A stretch of DNA of 64,000 nt from Marinicella marina (GTDB lineage Bacteria > Pseudomonadota > Gammaproteobacteria > Xanthomonadales > Marinicellaceae). The stretch covers positions 156,636 to 220,635 of the forward strand of contig NZ_JASJNC010000006.1 of assembly GCF_030065545.1 (NCBI RefSeq), read 5' to 3'. The first letter of the stretch is position 1; each line of letters starts with the position of its first letter. Below the pieces are notes generated by a model. That model was not told the DNA's origin and searched no databases. It worked only from the letters and a program-made list of their open reading frames with translations. Positions 8,601 to 17,126 of this stretch are shown here, in pieces. A program made the translations under genes and the position numbers.

Positions 8601-11600
8601 ATGAATATAAGTAAAAGTCCCCAATTTCTGATCACTGCTGCTTTTGTTTTTGTGGCAGGTTTTTCAGGCTCCAGTAAGGCATCTTTGCTGCAATTGTCGC
8701 ATGATCCCTTGTTTCTAGATCAGTCAGTGCCACCAGCGATCGCGGTGACTTTGGATGATTCTGGCAGTATGTTTTGGTCGTTCATGGGTCCATCGGGATC
8801 CAATGGTACGGATTTTACCGACCCAACATTGAATACCTTGTATTTCGATCCCAGTATCACTTATTCGCCGCCTTTACGCGCTGATGGTTCACAAATGCCT
8901 GATGCCGACCCTGAGAATGCTTGGGTAGATGGCTACCCCAATAACATGAACGATACGGTTGATTTAACCGATGACTACATTGCCATCAGGCGCATCGTAT
9001 ACAACCGTTTTGATAACAACGTACGGATTGGTTTTGTCGATACCCAAGAGAGAGATATTGGTAACATCAATGCTTTGTATCAAAATTTCCATCCTGACTG
9101 GGAAGGTGACCGTGCTTATTACAGTGTGCGCAATGCAACCGACACCGGTTGGGACACTGTGTTTCTTTTCGGCGATGATTTAGATAATTTTGCTAACTGG
9201 TACTCCTATTATAACTCGCGAGCCAAATTATCCAGAGCTGCCATCAGTCGGGCTTTTTCTGGTTTTGGTCCCGATTTTAAAATTGCGTGGCAAGAATTGA
9301 ATCGATTGACTACTTACAGTGACTTAAGCAAGTTTGATGGTAACCACCGCAATGACTTTTTTAATTGGTTGTTCAGGGCGCCCACATCAGGCGGCACACC
9401 TTTGAGGAACGCTTTTAATCGTGCAGGTGAGTTGTTTGAAGATGACGACAGTTATTTTAACGAAGACTTTAACACCAACCTTTCTTGTCAGCAGAACTTT
9501 CACATCGCCATCTCAGACGGTGGTTGGAACGGTGCTTGGGGCGGCGGTACAGTACTTTTAGATGAAAACGGTAACGGCCTACCAGGTGATGATATGGGCC
9601 TGTATACCAACTACACCGGTAACGGTGAGCAAGAAATTTACTCAAAAACAGAGGGCCGGACCTCATTGTCAGACATTGCATTTGATGCTTGGGCCAGAGA
9701 TCTTAACCCAAACCTCAATAATAACGTCAAGCGGTTTAAAAAAGACTACCGCAAAAGCGACGGTACACTGATTGATATGACACCGTTTGATGATGAGTGG
9801 GAAAGTCCTGAATTTGTTTGGAACCCAAAAAATGATCCGGCCTACTGGCAGCATTTGGTCACTTATAATGTGGGAATGGGCTTGGAGGCGACAAGGGTAC
9901 AGGCCTATGAAGCTGGTGACTTTGACGGGGATAACTGCTCCGAGCAACCCACCATCACAGATGCCAAAGAAGCCGTTTATTTGGGTTTAAGAACCGGCGA
10001 TTGTGGCTGGCCTGATGCCAGTAACGAAAACAGACGAATAGACGATGTGTGGCATTCATCGATTAACAGCAGAGGACAGTTCTTCAGCGCCAACAACCCC
10101 AATGAGTTGGTTAATGCCTTGAATAACGTGGTCAATAACATTCTGGAGCGTGTTTCCAGAGGTGCCTCATCGACCATTTCATCAGGTGTGATCACAGACA
10201 ATACCAGGGCTTACTCGCCTGCTTTTGATTCATCCACTTGGTCGGGTAATTTAATTGCCAGAGAGATCAATGATGATCGAACCTTTGGTGACCCTGTTTG
10301 GGATGCCTCGTGTATCCTTACTGGCGGTAATTGTGAGGCCACTGGAGAAACAGTGCCCAAGCAAACCAATCGTAATATCTACACTTACAACCCGTTATCA
10401 AAAACCAAAGAACGGTTCGATACCAGTTTAAGCACAGCACTGAAAAGTATCATCGAACTCAACGCAGAAGAGTTAATCACTAATCTGAGCGTTACCACCA
10501 ATGACATCATTAATTATGTGATTGGTGATCAAGGCTTAGAACAAGCCAATTCTGGTGTGCTCAAAGATCGGGTCAGTGTATTGGCTGACATCGTACACGC
10601 CAGCCCTTACATTGTTAGGGGGCCAAGTGCTGGTTATGAAGACTCATTGTGGGCCGAGGGCACAGATGAGCGAGATGCTGCGGATGCTGATAATGGTTAT
10701 TTGGAATTTCAGATAGCACAAAAAGACCGCAATAACACCGTATATGTAGGATCTAATGGTGGCATGTTACATGCGTTCAATGCTGAAGGTGCAGATGAAG
10801 GCAAGGAGCGCTGGGGTTTTATGCCATCTAAAGCATTGAATAACATCCACCGATTACCTGATCCAACCGCTGACCATTGGTCATATGTGGATAACACACC
10901 TGTGGTTAGAGACGCATTTATTAATGGCAGTTGGCGCAGTGTTTTGGTTTCAGGCATGCGCTATGGCGGCCAATCTTTCTTCGCCTTGGATGTGACCGAT
11001 GGTGACAGCACGGAGCCGACTGTATTGTGGGAATTCTCTGATACTGATGATGCTGATATGGGTTTCAGTTATGGTGAAGCAACCATCATTCGAATTTCCA
11101 GTACCGGTGAGTGGGTGGCGTTGTTACCTAATGGCTATAATAATTCAGAACAAGACTTTGAATTATTAGCAGATCCACGCAATCGAATCAGTACATCTGG
11201 TAATGCCGTGCTTTATGTGGTTCGCCTCAGTGATGGTCAATTGTTAACGAAAATTGATACCGGCGTGGGCAGTGTAGGTACGCCCAATGGTTTAGGCAGT
11301 ATTGTGGCTGTTGATTCAGAGTTCCAGGTACCACCAGGCGAATCAAACCCAAGGGTCGATTACGGTGCAGATTACGGGTATGCCGGTGATTTGTATGGTA
11401 ATTTATGGCGCTTCGACTTTTCAGACACAAATTATGCCAATTGGTCAGCCACAAAATTGATCAATGCCAACGGCACCAAAGAACGTCCCATCACTGTTAA
11501 ACCAAGAGTGATTGCAGTGCCTGATGGTATTCAATCGGCTGAAAACGACGTGATTGTGATGTATGCCACAGGTAAATATTTAGAGCCTTCTGATCGTTCT

Positions 11601-12182
11601 ATAACTCTGCCAGCTGATCAATATGTAGTCGGTGTGATTGATGGTTTGGCTTCTACAGAAATCAGCCAAAATATTGAAACGGGTGATTTTGTTGAGCAGA
11701 ACTTGACTTTAGCAGGCGGTGGCTTTTTGAGAGACATTACTGCCAATGAAGTCAATCATGCCGTTGACAGCGGTTGGAAAGTCAAATTGATTGAAAATGG
11801 TGAACGTGTGTTTAACCCTTTATCTTTAATTGGACGAGAAGCCTTGTTTGTGACTTCTAATATCACTGCTGGTACTGACCCCTGTGAAGCGGGTGGTAGA
11901 AGCTGGTTGATGGCGCTTAATCCGCTCACAGGCGGCATCCCAAATGTGGGTGAAATTTTTGAGAACCCTGAAGTTATCATAGACGGTGTACCTCAATCTA
12001 TATTTGATGATGGCGTAGGTACATTTATTTCGGACTTTGTGATCAGTTCACCGACGTTCACCGAATCACCAGGTGGTGGTACTTTGGACATCAACACAGA
12101 GGGTGTGAATCAAGTCATAACTACCTCTATCCAGAAATTTACTTGGCGTCGCAGAAACTGGACTAACTTATTAACTGAATAA
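8601..12182 (+). CDS. pilY1: PilY1 type IV pilus tip adhesin and assembly protein
   Basis: A 1193-residue exported protein that sits at the pilus tip and controls pilus extension and adhesion. A signal peptide ends after residues GSSKA. The N-terminal half has a von Willebrand A-like fold with the metal-ion motif DDSGSM (Asp53, Ser55, Ser57) and an acidic loop DENGNGLPGDD. The C-terminal half is the PilY1 beta-propeller, recognised by VYVGSNGGMLHAF, PVVRDAF and DVTDGD. ATG 8601 is preferred: an open frame reaching back to 8415 would overlap pilX in another frame and has no signal peptide. It is the largest gene of the pilus operon. Confidence 0.94.
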   Translation: MNISKSPQFLITAAFVFVAGFSGSSKASLLQLSHDPLFLDQSVPPAIAVTLDDSGSMFWSFMGPSGSNGTDFTDPTLNTLYFDPSITYSPPLRADGSQMPDADPENAWVDGYPNNMNDTVDLTDDYIAIRRIVYNRFDNNVRIGFVDTQERDIGNINALYQNFHPDWEGDRAYYSVRNATDTGWDTVFLFGDDLDNFANWYSYYNSRAKLSRAAISRAFSGFGPDFKIAWQELNRLTTYSDLSKFDGNHRNDFFNWLFRAPTSGGTPLRNAFNRAGELFEDDDSYFNEDFNTNLSCQQNFHIAISDGGWNGAWGGGTVLLDENGNGLPGDDMGLYTNYTGNGEQEIYSKTEGRTSLSDIAFDAWARDLNPNLNNNVKRFKKDYRKSDGTLIDMTPFDDEWESPEFVWNPKNDPAYWQHLVTYNVGMGLEATRVQAYEAGDFDGDNCSEQPTITDAKEAVYLGLRTGDCGWPDASNENRRIDDVWHSSINSRGQFFSANNPNELVNALNNVVNNILERVSRGASSTISSGVITDNTRAYSPAFDSSTWSGNLIAREINDDRTFGDPVWDASCILTGGNCEATGETVPKQTNRNIYTYNPLSKTKERFDTSLSTALKSIIELNAEELITNLSVTTNDIINYVIGDQGLEQANSGVLKDRVSVLADIVHASPYIVRGPSAGYEDSLWAEGTDERDAADADNGYLEFQIAQKDRNNTVYVGSNGGMLHAFNAEGADEGKERWGFMPSKALNNIHRLPDPTADHWSYVDNTPVVRDAFINGSWRSVLVSGMRYGGQSFFALDVTDGDSTEPTVLWEFSDTDDADMGFSYGEATIIRISSTGEWVALLPNGYNNSEQDFELLADPRNRISTSGNAVLYVVRLSDGQLLTKIDTGVGSVGTPNGLGSIVAVDSEFQVPPGESNPRVDYGADYGYAGDLYGNLWRFDFSDTNYANWSATKLINANGTKERPITVKPRVIAVPDGIQSAENDVIVMYATGKYLEPSDRSITLPADQYVVGVIDGLASTEISQNIETGDFVEQNLTLAGGGFLRDITANEVNHAVDSGWKVKLIENGERVFNPLSLIGREALFVTSNITAGTDPCEAGGRSWLMALNPLTGGIPNVGEIFENPEVIIDGVPQSIFDDGVGTFISDFVISSPTFTESPGGGTLDINTEGVNQVITTSIQKFTWRRRNWTNLLTE

Positions 12183-12189
12183 TTGAGAA

Positions 12190-12549
12190 ATGAATATGAA
12201 AAATAGAATCAGTAAAAGTGTATTTTTGTTAATCATGATGTCAACAACCTTGGCGCTTCAAGCCCAAAATGGTGCGTTTGTGACTGAAACCGGTTCAGGT
12301 GTGTTGGATGCTGTGGTTACTGCAGATGATTCAGTGGTGTTTAATGGCATCAAATACAAATACGTATTGAATACCAAAGCCAGTACTTTAGCCATCGATG
12401 AGTCCGAGCCACAACCCTTGAAGATCAATCAATTAAAGGTTGGTGAAAATTATTATTTTGATAAGATAAGTTTTGATATGAAAAGTGCCAACCCTAAATT
12501 TAGGGAGATCACTTTTATAACAGACACAAAACCGATGGAGATAGAATGA
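12190..12549 (+). CDS. Small exported protein in the PilY2 position
   Basis: A 119-residue protein with an N-terminal signal peptide ending near LALQAQ and a short beta-rich mature region of about 95 residues without cysteines. Its position between pilY1 and pilE is exactly that of pilY2 in Pseudomonas aeruginosa, and the segment DDSVVFNGIKYKY is compatible with that family. The likeness is weak, so the PilY2 assignment is inferred mainly from gene order. ATG 12196 is an alternative start with better spacing from GAG at 12184. The stop overlaps the pilE start. Confidence 0.7.
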   Translation: MNMKNRISKSVFLLIMMSTTLALQAQNGAFVTETGSGVLDAVVTADDSVVFNGIKYKYVLNTKASTLAIDESEPQPLKINQLKVGENYYFDKISFDMKSANPKFREITFITDTKPMEIE

Positions 12550-12947
12550 GAATGAATAGAGGTTTTACTTTAATTGAGCTTCTGGTGGTCATTGCAATCA
12601 TTGCCCTACTGGCATCTTTTGCGCTGCCTAGTTATCGACAATATGTGGTTGAAAGCAAACGGGCTGAGGCACATGCTAAACTTTTAGAGGTGGCTGGCAT
12701 GTATGAAAAATTCTATGCCAACACCAACACCTATCCAACCAATGTAACTGGTGGCGGTTCTGCACTGAGTTTAACCAATGCATTCTTGCGTTGGGATGAT
12801 TACCGCATTGTGCATCAGGACAGGCCCAACAATGGGTGGCGTTTACAGGCCAATGCGCGTGGTGGTCAAGCCACCAGTGATACGGCATGTACAAGAATCA
12901 GAATAGACAATTTAGGTAATAAGACACCGGCTCAGTGCTGGGAATAA
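12546..12947 (+). CDS. pilE: Type IV pilin PilE-like
   Basis: A 133-residue pilin with the prepilin motif RGFTLIELLVVIAIIALLASFALP, Glu at mature position 5, and the PilE continuation SYRQYVVESKRAEAHAKL. A C-terminal Cys pair (TACTRIRIDN and AQCWE) would form the D-loop disulfide typical of this minor pilin. It is the last gene of the pilus operon and is likely a minor rather than major pilin, because it lies with the tip genes. ATG 12546 overlaps the stop of the preceding gene; ATG 12552 is an alternative. It converges with smpB six bases away, with no clear terminator between them. Confidence 0.92.
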   Translation: MRMNRGFTLIELLVVIAIIALLASFALPSYRQYVVESKRAEAHAKLLEVAGMYEKFYANTNTYPTNVTGGGSALSLTNAFLRWDDYRIVHQDRPNNGWRLQANARGGQATSDTACTRIRIDNLGNKTPAQCWE

Positions 12948-12953
12948 AAATAG

Positions 12954-13427
12954 TTAAAGTTGTCCGGATTTAAGGATGCGTTGTTTTTGACGATTCCAAT
13001 CCTTTTCTTTAGAAGCTGCGCGCTTGTCGTGCAGCTTTTTGCCTTGTGCCAGTATGACTTTGAGTTTAACTTTGCCTTTGATCCAATAGAGGCTTCTGGC
13101 CACCAAGGTTAAACCCTTTCTTTCAACGGCACCAATTAGGTAATTGATTTGATGGCGGTGCAACAACAGCTTTTTCAACCGATTGGGCTCAGCTGTGATG
13201 TGAGTTGATGCGGTATTCAGCGGTGTGATGTGGCAGTTGGTCAGATAAATTTCCCCATCTTTGATGAACACATAACTTTCAGCCAAATTAACTTTGCCTT
13301 CACGAATAGATTTAACTTCCCAGCCTTGTAATTCAATGCCAGCTTCAAAATCTTCAATAAAATGATATTCATGGGATGCTTTTTTATTGACGACAATGGT
13401 ATTATCCTTTTTCTTTGTTTTAGCCAT
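12954..13427 (-). CDS. smpB: SsrA-binding protein SmpB
   Basis: SmpB binds tmRNA and delivers it to stalled ribosomes for trans-translation. The 157-residue protein shows the family blocks NKKASHEYHF, EAGIELQGWEVKSIREGKVNL and GEIYLTNCHITPL, and a basic C-terminal tail ending in KEKDWNRQKQRIL that inserts into the decoding site. Length is normal. It is divergent from ratA-rnfH, the arrangement conserved in many gammaproteobacteria. I did not find the ssrA gene in the window. Confidence 0.97.
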   Translation of the reverse strand: MAKTKKKDNTIVVNKKASHEYHFIEDFEAGIELQGWEVKSIREGKVNLAESYVFIKDGEIYLTNCHITPLNTASTHITAEPNRLKKLLLHRHQINYLIGAVERKGLTLVARSLYWIKGKVKLKVILAQGKKLHDKRAASKEKDWNRQKQRILKSGQL

Positions 13428-13530
13428 TTATCAGTGAATCATTTACCAGAGTCTGAATTTTATGTAATTTCTCTGCAAATTGCACCAAGCAATCAGCCTA
13501 AATATGCTCAGTTAGAGGGCCGCCCTAATC

Positions 13531-13971
13531 ATGTCTGAAATCATCAAGTCCGCCATAGTCCCTCATGCCAGTGAGCAAATGCTTAACCTGGTCAATGACG
13601 TTGAGCGCTATCCTGAGTTTCTCAAGTGGTGTAAACATGGCTATGTGTCTGAACGTTCTGATCAACAGTACGTGGCAGGAATGAAAATAAAAGTCAGCGG
13701 TATCAAAGTGGAATTTGCTACCAAAAATACCATAGAGCGTGACGGTGATTTAACAATTATGTACATGTCATTGGTCTCAGGCCCTTTCAGGCGCATGACT
13801 GGTGAATGGCATTTTTTACAGTTTCCTGAGTTTGGCTCTAAAGTTGAGTTGCAATTGCAGTATGAAGTTAAATCCCAGGTGCTGGGACGCATGTTTACCA
13901 AGAGTTTTGATCAAATTGCTGGTCATTTAGTCAATGATTTTGTCACCAGGGCAGGGGTTGTTTATGCTTAG
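13531..13971 (+). CDS. ratA: RatA/COQ10-type START-domain protein
   Basis: A 146-residue protein of the polyketide-cyclase/START fold, with the family start IIKSAIVPHASEQM, VERYPEFLKWC and GPFRRMTGEWHF. Homologues are called RatA, a ribosome-association toxin in Escherichia coli, and Coq10-like ubiquinone-binding proteins; which role applies here cannot be told from sequence. It is divergent from smpB and overlaps rnfH by eight bases, the usual ratA-ratB pair. Confidence 0.93.
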   Translation: MSEIIKSAIVPHASEQMLNLVNDVERYPEFLKWCKHGYVSERSDQQYVAGMKIKVSGIKVEFATKNTIERDGDLTIMYMSLVSGPFRRMTGEWHFLQFPEFGSKVELQLQYEVKSQVLGRMFTKSFDQIAGHLVNDFVTRAGVVYA

Positions 13972-14242
13972 TTTAGAAGTGATTTTTGCCACGCCAGAGT
14001 CTCAAAAATTGTATTGCATACAGGTTGAAGAGGGAGCCACCATCCAAACATGCATTGAGCAGTCCGATATTTTGTCAGATTATCCAGAGATAGATTTGGC
14101 GACCATGAAAGTAGGTATTTTCAGCCAAGTTAAAACCCTTGATTTTGAGGTCAGAGACGGAGACCGTATAGAAATTTACCGCCCGTTGATTGCTGATCCA
14201 AAAGCAGTAAGGCGCAAGCGAGCAGAGCAGTTGAAAAAATAA
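13964..14242 (+). CDS. rnfH: RnfH family ubiquitin-like protein (RatB)
   Basis: A 92-residue beta-grasp protein. The start at ATG 13964 gives the family N-terminus LSLEVIFATPESQ; a longer frame starting at 13934 would lie within ratA. The C-terminal block DGDRIEIYRPLIADPKAVRR is diagnostic of RnfH/RatB. Its molecular function is not settled; it co-occurs with RatA and with RNF or SmpB genes. It overlaps ratA by eight bases and ends immediately before the convergent bamE stop. Confidence 0.93.
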   Translation: MLSLEVIFATPESQKLYCIQVEEGATIQTCIEQSDILSDYPEIDLATMKVGIFSQVKTLDFEVRDGDRIEIYRPLIADPKAVRRKRAEQLKK

Positions 14243-14575
14243 TTATTCTACTTCTGTGGTGCCGTCACCTTTATCGGGAAAGTAATTGCCCTCGGTTCTA
14301 ACCAATTTATTGTCTTCGAAATACAAACTGAATTTTTTCAGTTTTTTAAATTCGCCTTTGCTCTTGGTGGTATTGATGTAATCCCATCTGTCCTGATTAA
14401 ATGGGTCAGCGATGGTGGGTGTTCCCAGTACGATAGCCACTTGCTGTTTGGTCATACCTGGTTTGATTTCATCGATGTCCTCTTGTTTAAGGATGTTTCC
14501 TTGCTGGACCGGAACTTTATAGCATCCAGATAAACTCAGCGACAAAGCAAATATTGCAATTACAACAATTTTCAT
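14243..14575 (-). CDS. bamE: Outer-membrane assembly lipoprotein BamE
   Basis: BamE (SmpA/OmlA) is a lipoprotein of the BAM complex that inserts outer-membrane beta-barrels, here including the autotransporter at 42441. The 110-residue precursor has a signal peptide ending in the lipobox LSGC, followed by GNILKQEDIDEIKPGMTKQQV and LGTPTIADPF, which are the SmpA/OmlA hallmarks. The start at 14575 is chosen because it directly precedes the signal peptide; a longer frame to 14614 adds a non-signal extension. It is divergent from fur, separated by 71 bases. Confidence 0.95.
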   Translation of the reverse strand: MKIVVIAIFALSLSLSGCYKVPVQQGNILKQEDIDEIKPGMTKQQVAIVLGTPTIADPFNQDRWDYINTTKSKGEFKKLKKFSLYFEDNKLVRTEGNYFPDKGDGTTEVE

Positions 14576-14586
14576 TCTAATAAGGT

Positions 14587-14615
14587 GTTTAAAATTGAAG
14601 CCAGAATGATACAAT
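14587..14615 (+). promoter_or_regulatory. Putative fur promoter
   Basis: An extended -10 element TG-A-TACAAT lies at 14607-14615, with a weak -35-like stretch (GTTTAA) at 14587-14592, 17 bases upstream of TACAAT. The predicted start would give a leader of about 25 bases before the fur ATG at 14647. No clear Fur box was recognised nearby. Confidence 0.45.
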
Positions 14616-14646
14616 AAATTTTATTAAATAACAGTTAATTCTTCAG

Positions 14647-15045
14647 ATGAGTAAAAAAGAAATCAAAGAAGCGGGCCTTAAAGTCACTTTACCGCGCTTA
14701 CAAATTCTTGAATTTTTAAGTAAAAACAAAGGTAAACACTTCACCGCTGAAGAGTTATACGATGAAATGAAGAGTGCCGACCATGACATTGGACTGGCAA
14801 CTATATACCGAGTATTAAACCAATTTGAGACTGCTGGATTGGTCAGTAAAAATCAATTTGAAAACACTCAGGCTGTCTATGAACTAGACACTGGTGAGCA
14901 TCACGATCACATGGTTGATGTTGACAGTGGTAAAGTCATGGAGTTCTATGATGAGGAGTTAGAGCAATTGCAATTGAAGATAGCCGAGCAGCATGGTTTT
15001 GAGTTGATTGACCATAAAATGGTCTTGTACGTGAAAAAGAAATAA
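14647..15045 (+). CDS. fur: Ferric uptake regulator Fur
   Basis: Iron-responsive transcription repressor of 132 residues. The N-terminal winged helix contains LKVTLPRLQILEFL and GLATIYRVLNQFE; the dimerisation/metal region contains the HHDH block and ends VLYVKKK. The CxxC pair that binds structural zinc in Escherichia coli Fur is absent (the corresponding stretch reads VDVDSGKV), as in Pseudomonas-type Fur, so this is not a defect. queD begins directly after the stop codon, suggesting a fur-queD operon. Fur would be expected to control iron genes and perhaps the SUF operon in this window, but that is inference. Confidence 0.96.
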   Translation: MSKKEIKEAGLKVTLPRLQILEFLSKNKGKHFTAEELYDEMKSADHDIGLATIYRVLNQFETAGLVSKNQFENTQAVYELDTGEHHDHMVDVDSGKVMEFYDEELEQLQLKIAEQHGFELIDHKMVLYVKKK

Positions 15046-15399
15046 ATGGATATTTACAAAGAGTTTTATTTAGAGTCCGCTCACTGGTTACCCAATGTGC
15101 CAGACGGTCACAAATGTGGTAATCTGCATGGCCATTCCTTCAAAGTGATTATCAAAGTGACCGGGGAACCTGATGCCACCACTGGCTGGATCATTGATTT
15201 TGCAGAGATAAAAGCAGCCTTTCAACCTATTTATAAGCAATTGGATCACCACTGCCTGAATGAAGTGGCTGGTCTAGAAAATCCAACCAGTGAAAATTTA
15301 GCCATTTGGATTTGGCAGAAGCTTAAGCCGGAATTACCACTGTTATCGGAAATAGAAATCTGTGAAACCTGTACCTCCGGTTGCGTTTATCGTGGCTAG
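15046..15399 (+). CDS. queD: 6-carboxy-5,6,7,8-tetrahydropterin synthase QueD
   Basis: QueD converts dihydroneopterin triphosphate to 6-carboxytetrahydropterin in the queuosine/7-deazaguanine pathway. The 117-residue T-fold protein shows zinc ligands in ESAHWL and LHGHSFKV, the catalytic Cys in [10 protein letters not shown], the block [10 protein letters not shown], the His pair in LDHHCLNE and the Glu in NPTSENLA. The start codon directly abuts the fur stop, so the two are co-transcribed. The other queuosine genes are not in the window. Confidence 0.95.
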   Translation: MDIYKEFYLESAHWLPNVPDGHKCGNLHGHSFKVIIKVTGEPDATTGWIIDFAEIKAAFQPIYKQLDHHCLNEVAGLENPTSENLAIWIWQKLKPELPLLSEIEICETCTSGCVYRG

Positions 15400-15509
15400 A
15401 CAGAGTAAAATAGCGTGTAATGAATATCATTCAAACCTGGCTTTAATGATAAATATATCCATCGCCCGCTTATTTCTGTAAGCAAAAGCACAGTCAGTCT
15501 AAATCTTGT

Positions 15510-15560
15510 GTTTTTGTAACAAAAACTATTTGACTATGACTGCATAAATGCCGATAATAC
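15510..15560 (+). promoter_or_regulatory. tRNA operon promoter with upstream palindrome
   Basis: TTGACT at 15530-15535 and GATAAT at 15553-15558 are separated by 17 bases and lie just upstream of tRNA-Ala, a convincing sigma-70 promoter. Immediately upstream, GTTTTTGT at 15510-15517 and ACAAAAAC at 15519-15526 form a perfect 8-base dyad around one A. Its A/T-rich arms sit where an UP element or a FIS-type activator would act. The remainder of the 15400-15510 gap shows nothing else I can identify. Confidence 0.65.
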
Positions 15561-15573
15561 GCATCCTCTTTGT

Positions 15574-15649
15574 GGGGCTATAGCTCAGCTGGGAGAGCGC
15601 AACACTGGCAGTGTTGAGGTCAGCGGTTCGATCCCGCTTAGCTCCACCA
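15574..15649 (+). tRNA. tRNA-Ala (GGC anticodon)
   Basis: A 76-base tRNA with encoded CCA. The acceptor stem GGGGCTA pairs with TAGCTCC with one G-T pair, the D loop contains AGCTGGGAGAG, the anticodon stem CAACA/TGTTG holds the loop CTGGCAG with anticodon GGC at 15607-15609, and the T arm is GCGGTTCGATCCCGC. It reads GCC and GCU codons. Confidence 0.97.
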
Positions 15650-15709
15650 ACAAAGAGGCTTTGTTCAGGCAAATAACTTGTTCAAGCAAAGAAAGTGAAA
15701 TGTCCTTGC

Positions 15710-15785
15710 GTCCCATTCGTCTAGTGGCCTAGGACTCCGCCCTTTCACGGCGGCAACAGGGGTTCGAGTCCCCTATGGGACGCCA
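15710..15785 (+). tRNA. tRNA-Glu (TTC anticodon), copy 1
   Basis: A 76-base tRNA with encoded CCA. The acceptor stem GTCCCAT pairs with ATGGGAC; the anticodon stem CCGCC/GGCGG holds the loop CTTTCAC with anticodon TTC at 15744-15746; the T arm is AGGGGTTCGAGTCCCCT. It is followed by a perfect dyad TCATGCT (15787-15793) and AGCATGA (15804-15810), which may be a processing hairpin in the polycistronic precursor. Confidence 0.97.
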
Positions 15786-15849
15786 TTCATGCTGTTGATC
15801 AGAAGCATGAGTCAGGCAAGAGTTACCATGATCAAGTAATGTCCTTTGC

Positions 15850-15925
15850 GTCCCATTCGTCTAGTGGCCTAGGACTCCGCCCTTTCACGGCGGCAACAGG
15901 GGTTCGAGTCCCCTATGGGACGCCA
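15850..15925 (+). tRNA. tRNA-Glu (TTC anticodon), copy 2
   Basis: Identical over all 76 bases to the copy 140 bases upstream, including encoded CCA, with the anticodon at 15884-15886. The short sequence before each copy is also similar (GTCCTTGCG against GTCCTTTGCG), pointing to a recent tandem duplication. No strong terminator follows; a run of seven T at 15969-15975 is the only candidate and lacks a good stem. Confidence 0.97.
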
Positions 15926-15991
15926 TTATCTTTATGCCAAAATTGATCAATCAAGTCAGCAAAGACAGTTTTTTTGCTTCAAGTTTGTCGC

Positions 15992-16975
15992 TTATTGGCC
16001 TCTCTTCCACGCATAATCACACAAAAACATAAGTGCTTCTTTGGCTTCTGATGTGGGCAGCCCTGATAGTTTGTTTTTGGCTTCCTCAGCTTTGATTTGG
16101 GCTTGTTTCATGGTGTATTCAATGGCATTTGAATCGGTTACTAAATTCCTGATAACCATAAAGTCAGTCTTATCTGGGTTTTTGATGGCATTGATAATGG
16201 CTGATTTTTCACCGTCATTACCGTGTTTGAGCAAGTAAATCAGAGGCAATGTTAATTTGCCCTCGCTGAAATCATCGCCTAAATTTTTTCCCAAAGCTGC
16301 ATCGTCAGCGGTGTAATCTAATACATCATCAGCAATCTGAAAGGCCGTTCCTAGCAACATGCCAAAATCACCCAGTTGCTTTTGTGAAGCGGCATTTTCG
16401 TCAGCAATGACTGCCGCCAATTGGCAAGCTGCTTCAAATAACTTAGCTGTTTTGTTGGCTATGATTTGAAAATAAGCATCCTCTGAAATATTGACGTTGC
16501 CCACGTTGAGTAGCTGTTGTACCTCGCCTTCTGATATTTTATTGGTGGCATCTGATAAAATCGACATCACTTGCATGTTGTCGGCTTTGACCATCATCTG
16601 GAATGATTTAGAGTATAAGAAGTCACCCACTAAGACACTGGCTGAATTGCCCCAAATTTCATGCGAGGTTTTTTCACCTCTTCGCATTTCTGATTCATCG
16701 ACCACATCATCATGCAATAAAGTTGCGGTGTGAATCAATTCAATCACGGCTGCTAAATTAATGCCTTGATCGCCTTTGTAGTCAAGTGCTTTGGAAATCA
16801 ATAGCATCAGCACTGGACGCAACCGTTTGCCGCCATTGCTGATGATGTATTCGGCAATTTGGTTGATCAGTATAACTTCTGAATTCAGTTGTTTGCGCAG
16901 GTGGTCATTAACTGCGTTCATACCGACATCGGTTAATTTCATGACATCTTGAATATTAATGTTGCTGTTTTCCAT
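15992..16975 (-). CDS. ispB: Octaprenyl/polyprenyl diphosphate synthase
   Basis: Long-chain trans-prenyltransferase that builds the ubiquinone side chain by adding IPP units to farnesyl diphosphate. The 327-residue protein has the first aspartate-rich motif DDVVD at residues 89-93 and the second DDVLD at 216-220, GGKRLRP at 48-54 and the FQIADDVLDY block. These fit IspB-type enzymes; exact chain length cannot be read from sequence. In Escherichia coli ispB lies near rplU-rpmA, which are absent here. It consumes isoprenoid units made through ispH at 4589. Confidence 0.93.
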   Translation of the reverse strand: MENSNINIQDVMKLTDVGMNAVNDHLRKQLNSEVILINQIAEYIISNGGKRLRPVLMLLISKALDYKGDQGINLAAVIELIHTATLLHDDVVDESEMRRGEKTSHEIWGNSASVLVGDFLYSKSFQMMVKADNMQVMSILSDATNKISEGEVQQLLNVGNVNISEDAYFQIIANKTAKLFEAACQLAAVIADENAASQKQLGDFGMLLGTAFQIADDVLDYTADDAALGKNLGDDFSEGKLTLPLIYLLKHGNDGEKSAIINAIKNPDKTDFMVIRNLVTDSNAIEYTMKQAQIKAEEAKNKLSGLPTSEAKEALMFLCDYAWKRGQ

Positions 16976-17126
16976 GTGGTGTAAATTCAGGGTCAGTGAC
17001 CTGCTTAATTATGAGCTGCCATTATATAAGACCTGGTTCAGCATAAACAGATAGCTGATAAAAAAATCTTGGTCAGGTTAATCTATCAATGGTTTTAAAA
17101 CAGGATTTTTGGTACCATGCGCCCCC

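Noticed and set aside
14647..15045. Fur missing its structural zinc cysteines as a degenerate protein
   Set aside because: The same absence is normal in Pseudomonas-type Fur; all other family features are intact.
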